A DNA stretch of 23,846 bases from Paludibacter sp. (GTDB lineage: Bacteria > Bacteroidota > Bacteroidia > Bacteroidales > Paludibacteraceae). Below the pieces are notes generated by a model. That model was not told the DNA's origin, did not search any database, and saw nothing but the letters and a program-made list of their open reading frames with translations. Location of the stretch: contig WRGS01000230.1 in assembly GCA_009787075.1 (NCBI GenBank), positions 1-23,846 of the forward strand, read 5' to 3'. Shown here piece after piece: positions 23,822-23,846 of the stretch. The position numbers and the translations under genes are program-made. The number at the start of each line of letters is the position of its first letter. The stretch's first letter is position 1.

Positions 23822-23846
23822 TTTAAGTATTGTAATGCTGTAACCG

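Noticed and set aside
1..23846. CRISPR arrays, insertion sequences, integrases or defence genes
   Set aside because: I found no regularly spaced direct repeats, transposase or integrase motifs, or phage-like genes; the window reads as chromosomal core.

Overview
The window is an AT-rich stretch of a Bacteroidota genome, most likely Bacteroidales. Four things point there: start codons lack Shine-Dalgarno sequences but have A/T-rich upstream tracts; many genes carry the Bacteroidota -7 promoter element TAnnTTTG; SecD and SecF are fused in one 998-residue protein; and the families present (DUF4252 beside an ECF sigma factor, 7TM-HD protein, a-subunit with a long secreted N-terminus, KorA with fused gamma domain) are typical of the phylum. 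I see no mobile element, CRISPR array, phage gene or rRNA. The content is mainly housekeeping and energy metabolism.

Layout. 16-977 (minus): a DUF4252 exported protein followed by an ECF sigma factor, behind a sequence that looks like an ECF-type promoter. 1123-4677 (plus): a 7TM-HD (PgpH-like) membrane phosphohydrolase, a DUF1015 protein and a 63-residue membrane protein. 4678-7569 (minus): tyrS, a membrane metallophosphoesterase and recX, tightly packed. 7570-8107: an intergenic control region with dyad repeats, the promoter and gene of tRNA-His(GTG), and a structured leader in front of rplY. 8108-9426 (plus): rplY (L25/Ctc) and pth, a common ribosome-related pair. 9435-10088 (minus): upp, with its own promoter. 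10194-10226: a clear intrinsic terminator closing secDF. 10308-14774 (minus): nuoN then secDF. 14911-21468 (minus): ATP synthase genes in the order atpD, DUF4349 lipoprotein, unrecognised lipoprotein, atpC, AtpI-like 4-TM protein, atpB, atpE, atpF, atpH. 21844-23679 (plus): korA, divergent from atpD.

The ATP synthase cluster has the usual Bacteroidota order but two departures. Two lipoprotein genes sit between atpD and atpC, and atpA and atpG are not downstream of atpH. A stand-alone nuoN with its own promoter occupies that place, without the other nuo genes. Both points suggest past rearrangement at the atpH/nuoN junction. The promoters of atpD, nuoN and korA share an extended TTTGCAGCC start region, which hints at common control of energy genes.

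No clearly new multi-gene system is visible. The items most worth following up are the altered ATP synthase cluster, the putative self-regulated DUF4252-sigma operon, a perfect 14-bp inverted repeat inside pth, a repeat-rich dyad region between tyrS and tRNA-His, and an intercistronic inverted repeat between atpE and atpF. Several start codons given here were moved inward from TTG codons or from overlapping long frames to well-placed ATG codons (tyrS, nuoN, atpE, both lipoproteins, the AtpI-like gene).
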